Positions 18,192-27,371 of a stretch of 64,000 nt of DNA are shown piece after piece. The stretch covers positions 1 to 64,000 of the forward strand of contig NZ_JAEKIS010000003.1 of the NCBI RefSeq assembly GCF_017311415.1, given 5' to 3'. This DNA is from Salipiger abyssi. GTDB taxonomy: Bacteria; Pseudomonadota; Alphaproteobacteria; Rhodobacterales; Rhodobacteraceae. The position numbers and the translations under genes were made by a program. Every line of letters begins with the position of its first letter. Positions within the stretch are counted from its first letter, which is position 1. The notes under the pieces were generated by a model that was not told the DNA's origin, searched no databases, and saw nothing but the letters and a program-made list of their open reading frames with translations.

Positions 18192-19865
18192 TCAGCGCGC
18201 CGAGACCTTCTCCGGCTTGGCCATCCATTCCTTGCCGCGCAGCATCGCCTTCCAGTAGATCGGCGGCAGGATTTGCTCCTTCAGCAGCCAGGCGGCGCGG
18301 GTGGGCTTGGTGCCGTCGATGACCCATTTCGGGAAGCTGGGCAGCAGCGTGCCGCCATAGCCGAACTCCGCCAGCACGATCTTGCCGCGCTCCACCGTCA
18401 GCGGGCAGGAGCCATAGCCGTTATACATCGCGCGCGGGCTGGCGCCCTCGATATCGGCGGCGACGTTCTCGGCGACGATGGGCGCCTGCATCCGCGCGGC
18501 GGCGGCGGTCTTGGCGTTGGGCGCGTTCATCACGTCGCCGAGGCTCCAGATATTGTCATAGCTCTTGTGGCGCAGGGTGTTCTGGTCGACATCGACCCAG
18601 CCGGCGGCATCGGCGAGCGGCGAGACGCGGATGAAATCCGGCGCGGTCTGCGGCGGGCAGACATGCATCATGTCGAACTCCAGCTCGACCGTTTCCGGCT
18701 CTGTCTCGGGCTTGTTCACCGCGAAGGTGGCTTTCTTTGCCGGCCCGTCCACCGCGATGAGGTTGTGGAAGAAATTCAGCGTGGCGCCGTATTTCTTCAC
18801 GTATTGCTCCAGCGCCGGGACGTAATCCTTTACGCCGAAGAGCACGCCGCCCGCGTTCATGAACTGGATGTCGATATCGGGCAGCACGCCCTGGCGGAAC
18901 CAGTGATCGCCCGAGAGATACAAAGCTTTCTGCGGCGCGCCCGCGCATTTGATCGGCATCGGCGGCTGGGTGAAGAGCGCGCGCCCGGTCTTCAGCCCCT
19001 TCACCAGCTCCCAGGTATAAGGCGCGAGGTCATAGCGGTAATTCGAGGTCACGCCGTTCTTGCCCAGCGTCTCCACCAGCCCGTCGACCTTGCCCCAGTC
19101 GAGCTTCAGCCCCGGACAGACGATGAGACGGTCGTATTTCACCACCCGGCAGCCGTCGAGGATGACGGCGTTGTTGTTGGGCTCAAAGGCGGCGACCGCG
19201 GATTTGATCCAGTGCACGCCCTTGGGGATCAGGCTGCCCATGGTCTTGGCGGTGGTTTCCGGCTCGAAGATGCCGCCGCCCACCATGGTCCAGCCGGGCT
19301 GGTAGTAATGCACATCCGCCGGGTCGAGCAGCGCGATCTCCAGACTGGGCAGGCGCGCCTTGAGGCTGGCCGCAACGGCGATCCCCGCCGCGCCGCCGCC
19401 CACCACGACCACGTCAAAGCTGGCATCGCCGGTATCGGTGGGGGTCTTGCCGCCATTGACGATGCGGCGCACCACGCCGGCCATGTCGTAACCGGCATTC
19501 TTGGCGGCCATCAGGATTTCGGCGGTGGACATGGTTTTGGCCTGCGCCAGCGACCACAGCGTGGTCGAGCGCGTGCCGGTGCGGCAATAGGCAAAGACCG
19601 GGCCGGGCAGCTCGCGCAGGGCGCGACCGAAATCCTCGGCATCGCCATCCTGCACCTTGCCCGAGACCACTGGAAGATAGCGCGCCTCCAGCCCGTGTTG
19701 CCTGGCGGCGGCTTCGATCTCTTCAAAGCTCTGCTGGTCCGAGCCCTCGCCATCGGGCCGGTTGCAGATGATCGAGCGGTAGCCGGCAGCGGCAATCTCG
19801 GCCATGTCGTTTGTGGCGATCTGCGGTGAGACCGTGAGGTCGTCGTTGATTTTTCTGAATTCCAC
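18192..19865 (-). CDS. Phosphatase-like domain fused to sulfide:quinone oxidoreductase (type II)
   Basis: 557 residues in two domains. Residues 1-~140 are a protein-tyrosine-phosphatase-like/sulfurtransferase domain (the BLH type) with the loop CRTGTRS at 94-100. Residues ~148-557 are an FAD-dependent sulfide:quinone oxidoreductase: GGGAAG at 156-161, C307 in PIKCAGAPQK and C403 in MHVCPPQ. The last two match the redox disulfide pair of type II (SQOR-like) enzymes. It oxidises sulfide at the inner membrane, passing electrons to quinone; the fused domain may handle the persulfide product. Promoter with ATTC-N8-GAAT upstream. Confidence 0.92.
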   Translation of the reverse strand: MEFRKINDDLTVSPQIATNDMAEIAAAGYRSIICNRPDGEGSDQQSFEEIEAAARQHGLEARYLPVVSGKVQDGDAEDFGRALRELPGPVFAYCRTGTRSTTLWSLAQAKTMSTAEILMAAKNAGYDMAGVVRRIVNGGKTPTDTGDASFDVVVVGGGAAGIAVAASLKARLPSLEIALLDPADVHYYQPGWTMVGGGIFEPETTAKTMGSLIPKGVHWIKSAVAAFEPNNNAVILDGCRVVKYDRLIVCPGLKLDWGKVDGLVETLGKNGVTSNYRYDLAPYTWELVKGLKTGRALFTQPPMPIKCAGAPQKALYLSGDHWFRQGVLPDIDIQFMNAGGVLFGVKDYVPALEQYVKKYGATLNFFHNLIAVDGPAKKATFAVNKPETEPETVELEFDMMHVCPPQTAPDFIRVSPLADAAGWVDVDQNTLRHKSYDNIWSLGDVMNAPNAKTAAAARMQAPIVAENVAADIEGASPRAMYNGYGSCPLTVERGKIVLAEFGYGGTLLPSFPKWVIDGTKPTRAAWLLKEQILPPIYWKAMLRGKEWMAKPEKVSAR

Positions 19866-19902
19866 GGCGCGTCTCCTCCAGGGCGGGAATCGGGGTTGGG
19901 GC

Positions 19903-19932
19903 TTTATACATTCATGATGCAGAATTTGTCAC
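19903..19932 (-). promoter_or_regulatory. SqrR/BigR-type operator inside the SQR-fusion promoter
   Basis: On the minus strand GTGACA (19927-19932) and TATAAA (19903-19908) are separated by 18 bases and make a good sigma-70 promoter. The palindrome ATTC-N8-GAAT (19910-19925) fills the spacer. This is the classic repressor position and the sequence described for the persulfide sensor SqrR. It is 45 bases from the ATG. Confidence 0.78.
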
Positions 19933-20192
19933 GCGCCAGAGGGTCACAGCGGAATCGCTCGGAGCGGAGAGGATGGCCGAGGGTGCGGTCTGGACCCATC
20001 GTTCGACGCGGGCTTATCAACGTCCGACGGGAGCCCGTCCTTGCGAGGCTGCGCGAGCAACGAATGTCGGCTCCGGCGGTTGCAGCGTTTTTTCCCGTGT
20101 TGTCCTACGCCTGTGCGGAGGAGCCCCCTGAGAACCAACACGCACTCTTCGAAAACGCCGAACGATTTCACATGATCGTTCGCTGCGGGGCT
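19933..20192. other. Non-coding gap between the sulfide gene and the LysR gene
   Basis: No credible gene, tRNA or strong terminator was seen. Together with the SQR promoter it forms a 327-base gap that may hold the left boundary of the inserted LysR/DMT pair. Confidence 0.4.
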
Positions 20193-21056
20193 CTAAAGCG
20201 CGACCGCCCCGATCTTGTCCGCAACCGCCTGTGCCGCCCCTGTCGCCCCCACGGCGACGTCGAGCCAGAGGCTTCTTTGCAGTGGTGGGTCGAGCGGTCG
20301 AGAGACGAGGCCGTCCGCGCCGTCCAGAACGACTACGGAAGGCAGGATACTGATTCCGAGACTGGCGCGCACGGCTGCGAGCAAAGCGCGCGTGTCGCGG
20401 ATTCTCAGCACGACGTCCAATGCCGCGCCGGCCGCAGACATATGACACGAGATCGCATCTTCGCAGCCCGATGCCGACATCACGAACGAAAAGCGGGATA
20501 GATCAGAGGGCCCCAGCGCTCGGAGATGCGCGAGAGGATGATGTTCGGGCATCACGCCAACCAGTTCGACCTTCGTTAGAAGGCGCGCATTGGCGGACAG
20601 GTCTGCCATAGAGACGGCCACGTCGATGATTCCCTCGGAGAACCAGTTGGCGATCTCCGTATCGGTCCCTTCGATCACCTCCACCGTCACGGCCGGATGT
20701 TGACGGCGCAGGACTTCCAGGGCCCTCGGCACGACGGCGATCGCGGCGCTCGCGACCGAGCCCAAGCGAACATGCCCCGTCATTGCGAGATCGGGCCGCA
20801 TGTGTCCGATGGCATGGATATGCTCGAGAGCGCTTCGTGCCTCGCTCAGCACCGCCGCGCCGAGCGGCGTCATGACGACGCCACGTCCCCGGCGGATGGT
20901 GAGTGGACCGCCCATGAGGTCTTCCCAAGCCCGCATCGCATGGCTCACGCCCGACTGCGTCATCCCGAGCTTGTCTGCGGCGCGCGTGTGCCCCCCTTCA
21001 TCGGCAAGGGCGTCCAATACACGCAGCATCGTCAGATTGAGATGAAATCGGCTCAT
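20193..21056 (-). CDS. LysR-family transcriptional regulator
   Basis: 287 residues. An N-terminal winged helix-turn-helix (about 5-65, with HTRAADKLGMTQSGVSHAM) is followed by a periplasmic-binding-like effector domain. It is divergent from a DMT-family exporter 57 bases away, the usual layout in which the LysR protein controls the neighbour and itself. Base composition is less GC-skewed at third positions than the core genes around it, which suggests acquisition by transfer. Effector unknown. Confidence 0.92.
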   Translation of the reverse strand: MSRFHLNLTMLRVLDALADEGGHTRAADKLGMTQSGVSHAMRAWEDLMGGPLTIRRGRGVVMTPLGAAVLSEARSALEHIHAIGHMRPDLAMTGHVRLGSVASAAIAVVPRALEVLRRQHPAVTVEVIEGTDTEIANWFSEGIIDVAVSMADLSANARLLTKVELVGVMPEHHPLAHLRALGPSDLSRFSFVMSASGCEDAISCHMSAAGAALDVVLRIRDTRALLAAVRASLGISILPSVVVLDGADGLVSRPLDPPLQRSLWLDVAVGATGAAQAVADKIGAVAL

Positions 21057-21073
21057 GGAAAAAGATCATAACA

Positions 21074-21092
21074 ATCATTTCTCGCATGTGAT
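21074..21092. promoter_or_regulatory. Possible LysR operator in the divergent promoter
   Basis: An imperfect dyad ATCA-N11-TGAT lies midway between the divergent LysR and DMT genes, where a LysR-type site is expected. The arms are short, so this is tentative. Confidence 0.3.
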
Positions 21093-21113
21093 AGCGGTTG
21101 GTAGTATCGTGGT

Positions 21114-22070
21114 ATGACCACACCGCCCATCCGCCCCGCCCCCATCGCCTCCTCCCTGCCGGCCACAACGTCGCTCCGCTACCTACGGGGGGCCGCTTAC
21201 GGCGTCGCCGCCGTGTCGATCTGGGCAGGCTGGATGGCAATTACACGTATCGGTGTGACGACAACGCTCGATGCATGGGATATCGCGGCACTGCGCTTTG
21301 GGTTCGCGGGCCTCGTCCTGCTACCGGTCGTCTGGCACCGGGGCTGGGCGCTGGAACGTCTCGGCTGGCGGCGCCTCCTGCTATTGGTCGCGGGTGCGGG
21401 CGCGCCCTATGCGCTGATCGCTGCCCAGGGCCTACGCTTCGCACCCGCTGCGCATGCGGGTGCGCTGATTCCCGGTGTCATGCCGCTCTTCGTAGCTGCG
21501 CTCGCCGCAGTGTTCCTGGGCGAGCAGTTTACTGTAGCACGCAGGTTTGGGCTCACTTTCATCTTTGCGGGGCTCCTCACCATCGTAGGCGCGTCCCTCA
21601 TCGAAGGGCTGACGGCAGGCGGTCTCGCTCGTTCGGGCGGTCATGCGCTCTTCCTCGCTGCCGCATTTCTCTGGGCTTGTTTCACGGCAACAATGCGATG
21701 GGGCGGGATCGCGCCCCTCCACGCGACCGCCCTCGTTTCAGTTGGCTCGATGATCGGCTATGTACCATTCTATCTCTTGATCGCAGGCGATCGCCTCATC
21801 GAAGCGCCGCTCGCTGACATCGCCACGCAAGCGATTTACCAAGGCCTTCTCGCTACGGTGGTGTCCCTGACCCTATTCGGGCGCGCTGTCGCGATCTTGG
21901 GTGCGTCGAGCGGCGCGGCGTTTGGTGCGCTCGTGCCCGCAATGGCTGCGCTGCTGGCGATCCCCATGCTGGGCGAATTGCCGTCAGCATCCGACTGGGC
22001 GGGTATTGCGGCGATTACACTTGGCGTCTATCTCGCCAGCGGAGGACCGATACCCCGCCGGCAGCGATAG
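21114..22070 (+). CDS. DMT-family (EamA) transporter
   Basis: 318 residues with ten predicted membrane helices in two EamA repeats of about 140 residues. The first repeat contains AAVSIWAGWMAITR and ends with LSTLA-like packing; the second begins near residue 175. EamA proteins export amino acids, metabolites or drugs across the inner membrane. No clear ribosome binding site precedes the ATG. Paired with the divergent LysR regulator; composition suggests the pair was acquired together. Confidence 0.9.
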   Translation: MTTPPIRPAPIASSLPATTSLRYLRGAAYGVAAVSIWAGWMAITRIGVTTTLDAWDIAALRFGFAGLVLLPVVWHRGWALERLGWRRLLLLVAGAGAPYALIAAQGLRFAPAAHAGALIPGVMPLFVAALAAVFLGEQFTVARRFGLTFIFAGLLTIVGASLIEGLTAGGLARSGGHALFLAAAFLWACFTATMRWGGIAPLHATALVSVGSMIGYVPFYLLIAGDRLIEAPLADIATQAIYQGLLATVVSLTLFGRAVAILGASSGAAFGALVPAMAALLAIPMLGELPSASDWAGIAAITLGVYLASGGPIPRRQR

Positions 22071-22107
22071 GACGGGTGGGGTGAGCGGCAGCGGACGGAA
22101 CGGCTTT

Positions 22108-22140
22108 GCGAGCAGGCCCGACCAAATCGGGCCTGCTCGC
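22108..22140. repeat. 14-bp inverted repeat after the DMT gene
   Basis: A perfect stem GCGAGCAGGCCCGA / TCGGGCCTGCTCGC with a CCAAA loop, 38 bases beyond the DMT stop. No T-run follows, so it is a transcript-end hairpin or the edge of the inserted pair rather than a standard terminator. Confidence 0.6.
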
Positions 22141-22221
22141 CATCGCGGCGAAAACCTGCTGCGTCCCGATCTCCCCGCGCGCGCCTGACGACGCTCTTGT
22201 CGCGACCTCTGTCTTCAAAAC

Positions 22222-22250
22222 GAAAAACGCCGCCCCGAGGGGCGGCGCCG
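22222..22250 (-). terminator. Rho-independent terminator of the rplS-rpmE unit
   Basis: On the minus strand GCCGCCCC/GGGGCGGC with a two-base turn is followed by GTTTTTCG, 24 bases beyond the rpmE stop. Confidence 0.85.
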
Positions 22251-22273
22251 GTCTGCGAACGCAGGCGTCGGGA

Positions 22274-22495
22274 TCAGAAGCCCAGGCCTTCGTATTTCTT
22301 CTTGAACTTCGACACGCGGCCGCCGGTATCCATCAGGCGCGAGGAGCCGCCGGTCCAGGCCGGGTGCACCGAGGGGTCGATGTCGAGGGTCAGCGTGTCG
22401 CCCTCTTTGCCCCAGGTGGTGCGGGTCTGATACACGGTGCCGTCGGTCATCTTGACGTCGACGACGTGGTAATCGGGGTGGATGCCCTTTTTCAT
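22274..22495 (-). CDS. rpmE: 50S ribosomal protein L31
   Basis: 73 residues starting [19 protein letters not shown], the canonical bL31 opening. It lacks the four zinc cysteines, so it is the zinc-independent form usual in Alphaproteobacteria. It follows rplS by 11 bases and ends at a strong terminator. Confidence 0.97.
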   Translation of the reverse strand: MKKGIHPDYHVVDVKMTDGTVYQTRTTWGKEGDTLTLDIDPSVHPAWTGGSSRLMDTGGRVSKFKKKYEGLGF

Positions 22496-22506
22496 GACGT
22501 CGCTCC

Positions 22507-22890
22507 TTATGCGTCGGCGCCGGCGAGCGGCTTGTAGTTGGTGTCCTCCGCGATCCGGGCCGATTTGCCGCGACGCGAGCGGAGATAGTAGAGCTTGGCG
22601 CGGCGGACGCGGCCGCGGCGCACGACGGTGATCGACTCGATATTGGTCGAGTAGAGCGGGAACACACGTTCCACGCCTTCACCGAAGGAAATCTTGCGGA
22701 CGGTGAACGAGCCGGCGATGCCCTTGCCGTTCTTGCGGCTGATGCAGACGCCTTCGTAGTTCTGCACACGCGAGCGCGTGCCTTCTGTCACCTTGTAGCC
22801 GACGCGAATGGTGTCGCCGGGCTTGAAATCGGGGATCTCTTTCCCCAGGGCGGCAATCTGTTCCGCCTCGAGCTGTGCGATCAGATCCAT
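22507..22890 (-). CDS. rplS: 50S ribosomal protein L19
   Basis: 127 residues from the ATG at 22890 ([17 protein letters not shown]), with GGAGAAGG upstream; the frame stays open further but that part is not conserved. bL19 lies at the 30S-50S interface. The core [16 protein letters not shown] and [12 protein letters not shown] segments are typical. In many bacteria rplS follows trmD directly; here a lipoprotein gene and a GNAT separate them. Confidence 0.97.
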   Translation of the reverse strand: MDLIAQLEAEQIAALGKEIPDFKPGDTIRVGYKVTEGTRSRVQNYEGVCISRKNGKGIAGSFTVRKISFGEGVERVFPLYSTNIESITVVRRGRVRRAKLYYLRSRRGKSARIAEDTNYKPLAGADA

Positions 22891-23318
22891 CTGACCTTCT
22901 CCTTGGCTGCTCACGGTTGGACCCGTGAATATGTCTCGCGCCCCAGAGCTCCGCGTCTTCGGTCGGGTCCGCGCCGGCTGTTGCCGGGGCGCCCGCGGGA
23001 GGCTATCGACGTCTTTTCCGTATCTGTTATCCGGTCCGTCTGTGCCCCGTCGAAGATGCGGGGCAGACAATACCGGAAAGCCCGCTCGACTCAGGAGAGT
23101 CTGCGGACGGGCTGCGTATAGGCGCAGGTGGCCTGCCGATCAAGGAAAAAAGGGTGTGGAAGCGACGGGTGGCTGTGCTCGGCGGGACATTGCGGCTACT
23201 AGGTGTTCTGCTAGAATTCCGAGTTCGCCCTGCCATGTGGAGATCGGCGAAAGATCGGGTGAGTTTTTGCGGATGACGAACGCCGCCCCTCGGAAGGCAG
23301 CAAGAAGGAAACCATTTC
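22891..23318. other. Intergenic region with no recognised gene
   Basis: About 430 bases between divergent rplS and a lipoprotein gene. It presumably contains the rplS promoter and leader, but no confident promoter, tRNA or structured RNA was found by eye. Confidence 0.4.
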
Positions 23319-23903
23319 ATGACGTTCATGCGTGTCATCGTGACGATTGCTCTTGCCGTTCTGGCGGGTTGCGGCGTCAGTGGAGATTTTGAGACGGTAG
23401 GGCCCAAGGAGTTGCAGGCGGCCGTCGAAAGCGGGCGGATCAACCCCGCGACCCCGACACCGGGCAATCTGGCCCTTGCCGGTCATCGTATTGACCCGCA
23501 GGCACCGCGTCCGGGCTATACCGTCGCGACCGACAGCGTCGGCAATGGCATCCAGATCGAGTATTTTGCGCCCGATGGACGCAGCTATCTTTGGTACCCT
23601 GGGAATAGATCGGTCGTTCAGGCGCAGTACCGCTATGGTCTGGTTATTCCGCGTGATGGCAGCGCTGGCCGGATCGGGACGATTGAGTTCCTCTACCCCT
23701 CGAATTCCATCGACAGGACTGGCAGGAGAGGCGGCAAGTGGGAAGCGCGCGGGATTTCGGATTATCGCGTTTATGTCATGGCCTCGCGGAAAGGCGATAT
23801 TTTCAACCTCTCTTCGGGCGAGGTGCCTTATGTTCGGCGCGGCTGCGACCTGCCGAAGCCGATGATTGCTACCCCCCCAAACCGTGGTGTCTGTCGCCGC
23901 TGA
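23319..23903 (+). CDS. Hypothetical lipoprotein
   Basis: 194 residues. A short signal peptide ends in a lipobox LAGC with the cysteine at 18 and glycine-serine after it. The mature part is beta-rich with many Tyr, Gly and Arg residues and a motif GISDYRVYVMASRKGDIFNLSSGEVPY; no family was recognised. A ribosome binding site AAGGAAA precedes the ATG. Its codon use is less GC-biased than the ribosomal genes beside it. Probably anchored at the cell envelope. Confidence 0.75.
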   Translation: MTFMRVIVTIALAVLAGCGVSGDFETVGPKELQAAVESGRINPATPTPGNLALAGHRIDPQAPRPGYTVATDSVGNGIQIEYFAPDGRSYLWYPGNRSVVQAQYRYGLVIPRDGSAGRIGTIEFLYPSNSIDRTGRRGGKWEARGISDYRVYVMASRKGDIFNLSSGEVPYVRRGCDLPKPMIATPPNRGVCRR

Positions 23904-24043
23904 CCCCTGGATGCCCTTCATGGAATAGGATCCTCCAAAGTGGCGGACGGTATTCTAGACCGGCGGCGCAGCTTGCCGTTGACGAGCGCGGACGTCTCTC
24001 GCCGTGATCCCGAACACGTCCGATAGCGAACCGTGCCGTCAGC

Positions 24044-24502
24044 TCAGAGCGCCCGTTTGAACCCCACATGGCTCGCGGTAAAGCCGAGCCCCTCATAGAA
24101 CCGGTGCGCATCCTTGCGCGAGGCGTCCGAGGTGAGCTGGACCATGACGCAGCCGCGCCGGCGGCATTCCTCGACGGCCCAGCGGATCATCTGCCCGCCG
24201 AGCCCCAGCCCGCGTGCGGGGGCGGCGACGCGCACGGCTTCGATGGTGCCGCGCAGGGCGCCCTTGCGGGAGAGGCCGGGGGTGAAGGTCAATTGCAGCG
24301 TGCCGATCACCGCGCCGTCGCGTTCGGCCACCGCGAGGAGCTGGTTCGGGTCGGTGTCGATGGCGCGGAAGGCGGCGACATAGCTCTCGGCGAGCGGTTC
24401 GCTCAGGTCTTCGCGCGTGGCGCCGAGCGGATCGTCGGCCAGCATTGCCACGATGGCGGCCACATCGGCCTCGGTGGCGCGGCGCAGGACGATATCGCTC
24501 AT
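24044..24502 (-). CDS. GNAT-family N-acetyltransferase
   Basis: 152 residues. The acetyl-CoA binding motif A is visible as VRVAAPARGLGLGGQMIRWAVEE, then LTSDASRKDAHRFYEGLGF as motif B. Its ATG overlaps the stop of trmD by four bases (ATGA), so it is translated from the trmD message. Substrate unknown; single-domain GNATs like this acetylate amino acids, antibiotics or protein N-termini. Confidence 0.9.
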   Translation of the reverse strand: MSDIVLRRATEADVAAIVAMLADDPLGATREDLSEPLAESYVAAFRAIDTDPNQLLAVAERDGAVIGTLQLTFTPGLSRKGALRGTIEAVRVAAPARGLGLGGQMIRWAVEECRRRGCVMVQLTSDASRKDAHRFYEGLGFTASHVGFKRAL

Positions 24503-25302
24503 GTCTTGCCCCCCTTCGTCGCCTCATGCGCCGCCCATAGGTCCGGGCGGCGGGCGCGGGTGATCTCTTCAGCCTGGGCACGGCGCCATTTGGCGATCTC
24601 GCCATGGTGGCCCGACAGCAGCACCGGCGGGATCTCCAGCCCCTGCCACTCGGCGGGGCGAGTGTATTGCGGATGCTCCAGCAGCCCCTGGGAAAAGCTC
24701 TCCTCCTCGATGGACTCGGCATTGCCCAGCACGCCGGGCAGCAGCCGCACCGTGGCATCGAGCATCGCCTGCGCGGCGAGCTCGCCGCCGGTCAGCACGA
24801 AATCCCCGAGCGAGATCTCGGCGATTCCGTAGTGATCCAGCACCCGCTGGTCGAGCCCCTCGAAACGCCCGCAGATCAGCGTGACCCCGGGGGTGCGCGC
24901 AAGATCGCGCGCGACCGACTGGTCGAAGCGCCGCCCGCGCGGCGACAGGTAGAGAATTGGCGCGGCAGAAGAGATGCGGCGGCGGGCAAACTCCAGCGCG
25001 CGGCCCATCACGTCGGGGCGCAGCACCATGCCGGCGCCACCGCCGGCCGGCGTGTCGTCGACATTGCGGTGCTTGCCCTCGCCGAACTCGCGCAGCGGCA
25101 CCGTGTCGAGCTGCCAGAGCCCGTCCTGCAACGCCTTGCCGGTGAGCGACAAGCCCAGAACGCCGGGGAAGGCCTCGGGAAAGAGGGTGACGATCTGCGC
25201 GGTCCAGGCGCGCGCCAGCTCGGGCCGCTCGGTCATCAGCTCGCGCGGCTTCAGGCTGGGGCGGATGGCCTTGCGGCCATGGGATTTCGGTGCGTCGCTC
25301 AT
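24499..25302 (-). CDS. trmD: tRNA (guanine-N1)-methyltransferase
   Basis: 267 residues as drawn; an internal ATG at residue 23 (MTERPELARAW) could be the real start. It makes m1G37 in tRNAs, preventing +1 frameshifts. The SPOUT trefoil-knot regions LICGRFEGLDQRV and GDFVLTGGELAAQ are clear, and NVDDTPAGGGAGMVLRPDV is the substrate loop. It is followed with a four-base overlap by a GNAT gene and lies in the conserved rimM-trmD-rplS neighbourhood, here split by insertions. Confidence 0.96.
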   Translation of the reverse strand: MSDAPKSHGRKAIRPSLKPRELMTERPELARAWTAQIVTLFPEAFPGVLGLSLTGKALQDGLWQLDTVPLREFGEGKHRNVDDTPAGGGAGMVLRPDVMGRALEFARRRISSAAPILYLSPRGRRFDQSVARDLARTPGVTLICGRFEGLDQRVLDHYGIAEISLGDFVLTGGELAAQAMLDATVRLLPGVLGNAESIEEESFSQGLLEHPQYTRPAEWQGLEIPPVLLSGHHGEIAKWRRAQAEEITRARRPDLWAAHEATKGGKT

Positions 25303-25333
25303 GGCCTTCCTCTAGCCGCAAGGGCCGGGCGGC

Positions 25334-26515
25334 TCAAGCGGCGTAGAGATCGACGGGCTCGATGTAATCGGCGATTTGCGGCGGTGCGCTCAGCCCGCCA
25401 TCGGCCAGGCTCCAGTGGTCGCGGGGGCGCGGCGCGCGGCCATGGTACTCGGCAAAGACGCCGCGCGGTTCGGGCCAGCGCGGCGCGCCGGTGATCTCGG
25501 CGAGCCGGTCGAGCTGTGCGGCCAGTATCGGAGCCGCGGCGGCCACGGAGTCAGGAGGGGTCAGGCCCATATCGCGGGCGCCGTAGCGCTTGCCGTTCCA
25601 GTTCTCGATCACCTCGTGCATGCCGTCGAGCCAGCGCGTGTCGCCGTTCCTTGCAGCGGCCTCGAACTGCAGGTTGGCGGCGGCATTGGCCAGAAACAGC
25701 GCTACCGATGCGCGCTGGCAACCCGGCTGCCGGGCGCACCAGAGCGCGGCGGCGCGCTGGTCGGGATCGCCCGCGTCATGCGCGGCGATCACCTTGTGCC
25801 AAAGATCCGGGTCGGGACGGTCGAGCCGCTTCAGCGCCACAAGCAGCGACGAACGCGCCTTTGTCCTTTCCGCCTGTTCCCAGGCGCGGCAGGTGGCGCG
25901 AAACGCAGAAAGCTGCGCGTCGTAGTCTCTGCGGCGGCGGTCGATCTCGACGATCCGGTCGCGGATATCGAGCAGCACATCGGGATTGACGAAATGCTGC
26001 GCCAGTTCGCCGGCCCGATCAGGCGCAGCGCGGACAAGCTCCTGAAGCTGCCACACTTCGTGCAGCCGGTCGGTGTCCAGCTCTGCCACACCGCGCACGC
26101 CCCAGGAGGCGAAGATTCGCTCTATGATGCGGCGCAGAGCGTAGTCCGGGGTCTCGGGCTCGGCGCCGCCGTACTCCGTCGTGAGCGGAGGTGCACTGCG
26201 CAGAATCTGAAACAGGCGGGCGCGGATTTCCGGTGCGCCGGGCAGATCCTCCGGGGGGCTGCGGAGTGTCGGCAAATCGAGCAGGGGGGCCGGGCGTTCG
26301 CGACGATTGTCGATCGCCTGGCGGGCAAAATGCGCCGCACCGAATGCCACCATCCATGCAATGGCGAGAATGACCGAAGGCCCGACTTCCGCAATTGCGG
26401 CATTTACCACGCCTTGCGGCAGGGCCAGCAAAATCAGGGCCGGGCTCAGCGCAAACCCAGACCAGAGAACTCGTTGATAGGTGGTGAGCACGGATCGCCC
26501 CCTTTTCGACAACAT
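25334..26515 (-). CDS. Hypothetical membrane-anchored protein
   Basis: About 393 residues from the ATG at 26515; earlier in-frame codons are possible but have no ribosome binding site. Two hydrophobic segments lie near the N-terminus (about 15-60), followed by a long soluble, helical, Arg/Asp/Ala-rich domain with a Trp-rich centre (CRAWEQAERTKARSSLLVALKRL). No family was recognised. It lies between rimM and trmD, which are usually adjacent, so it is an insertion specific to this lineage. Confidence 0.65.
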   Translation of the reverse strand: MLSKRGRSVLTTYQRVLWSGFALSPALILLALPQGVVNAAIAEVGPSVILAIAWMVAFGAAHFARQAIDNRRERPAPLLDLPTLRSPPEDLPGAPEIRARLFQILRSAPPLTTEYGGAEPETPDYALRRIIERIFASWGVRGVAELDTDRLHEVWQLQELVRAAPDRAGELAQHFVNPDVLLDIRDRIVEIDRRRRDYDAQLSAFRATCRAWEQAERTKARSSLLVALKRLDRPDPDLWHKVIAAHDAGDPDQRAAALWCARQPGCQRASVALFLANAAANLQFEAAARNGDTRWLDGMHEVIENWNGKRYGARDMGLTPPDSVAAAAPILAAQLDRLAEITGAPRWPEPRGVFAEYHGRAPRPRDHWSLADGGLSAPPQIADYIEPVDLYAA

Positions 26516-26789
26516 GGGGGCGAAAATTCTGTCCAATTGTGGCAATTTCTGGGAAGCCAGTTGGCCTTTTAACGAATGGTTTCCCTGGCGGAAACAGTGC
26601 GCCCGGCTCCGGGGAGCTGTCTGCAATCGGGGTGGTAATGTCTTGAGAGTTCGGGCGAAAATCCGCCATTTTGTGGCCGGTTTTCGAGGCGGTCGGTGCT
26701 CGCGCTCCCGCCCCTATGCGCCCCCGGACGCGTGACCTGCAAGTGAGTCGTTCCCCAGGTTCGCGGACGACATGCGTTTCTCGCCTTTG

Positions 26790-27320
26790 TCAGTCGAAAA
26801 GCCCTTCGGGCGGGTCGGCCACGATGCGCCCGGAGGCGAGATCGACCGTGGGCACCGCCGCATGTGTGAACGGCAGCAGCACGGTCTTGGAACTTCCGGG
26901 CAGGAGCAGCTCCAGCAGATCCGCGGCACCGTGATTGAGCACCGCCTTGACCCGGCCCAGCTCGGCGCCGCCGGTGTCGTATACCGCAAGCCCGATCAGA
27001 TCCGCGTGGTAGAACTCGTCATCGGGCAGGGTGGGCAGCCGGTCGCGCGGGGCAAAGAGCCGGGTGCCGCGCAGCGCGTCGGCATCTTCCTTGCTTCGCA
27101 CGCCGGAAAGCCGCGCCGCAAAGCCGCCCTTGATCGCGCTTGTGATCTGCACATCGAAGCTGCGGCTGCCATCCTCGGTGGTCAGCGGGGCATAATCGGC
27201 CAGTGCCTCGGGATCGGCGGTGAAGCTCTTCAGCCGCACCTCGCCATGCACCCCGAAGGCGCCTGAAATCGCTCCGACGCAGATCTTATCGCTCACTCCG
27301 GCCTCGCTTTCGCCTCGCAT
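26790..27320 (-). CDS. rimM: 16S rRNA processing protein RimM
   Basis: 176 residues. The N-terminal RimM beta-barrel starts at [19 protein letters not shown], and the C-terminal PRC-barrel domain includes [21 protein letters not shown]. It binds S19 and matures the 30S head. A GTG at codon 9 is an alternative start. Usually it sits between rpsP and trmD; here mipA-like and membrane-protein genes intervene. Confidence 0.95.
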   Translation of the reverse strand: MRGESEAGVSDKICVGAISGAFGVHGEVRLKSFTADPEALADYAPLTTEDGSRSFDVQITSAIKGGFAARLSGVRSKEDADALRGTRLFAPRDRLPTLPDDEFYHADLIGLAVYDTGGAELGRVKAVLNHGAADLLELLLPGSSKTVLLPFTHAAVPTVDLASGRIVADPPEGLFD

Positions 27321-27371
27321 ACCGGAGATCTGGATAGACCAGTCCGCCGGGCATTGGCAATCGCGACGGGA

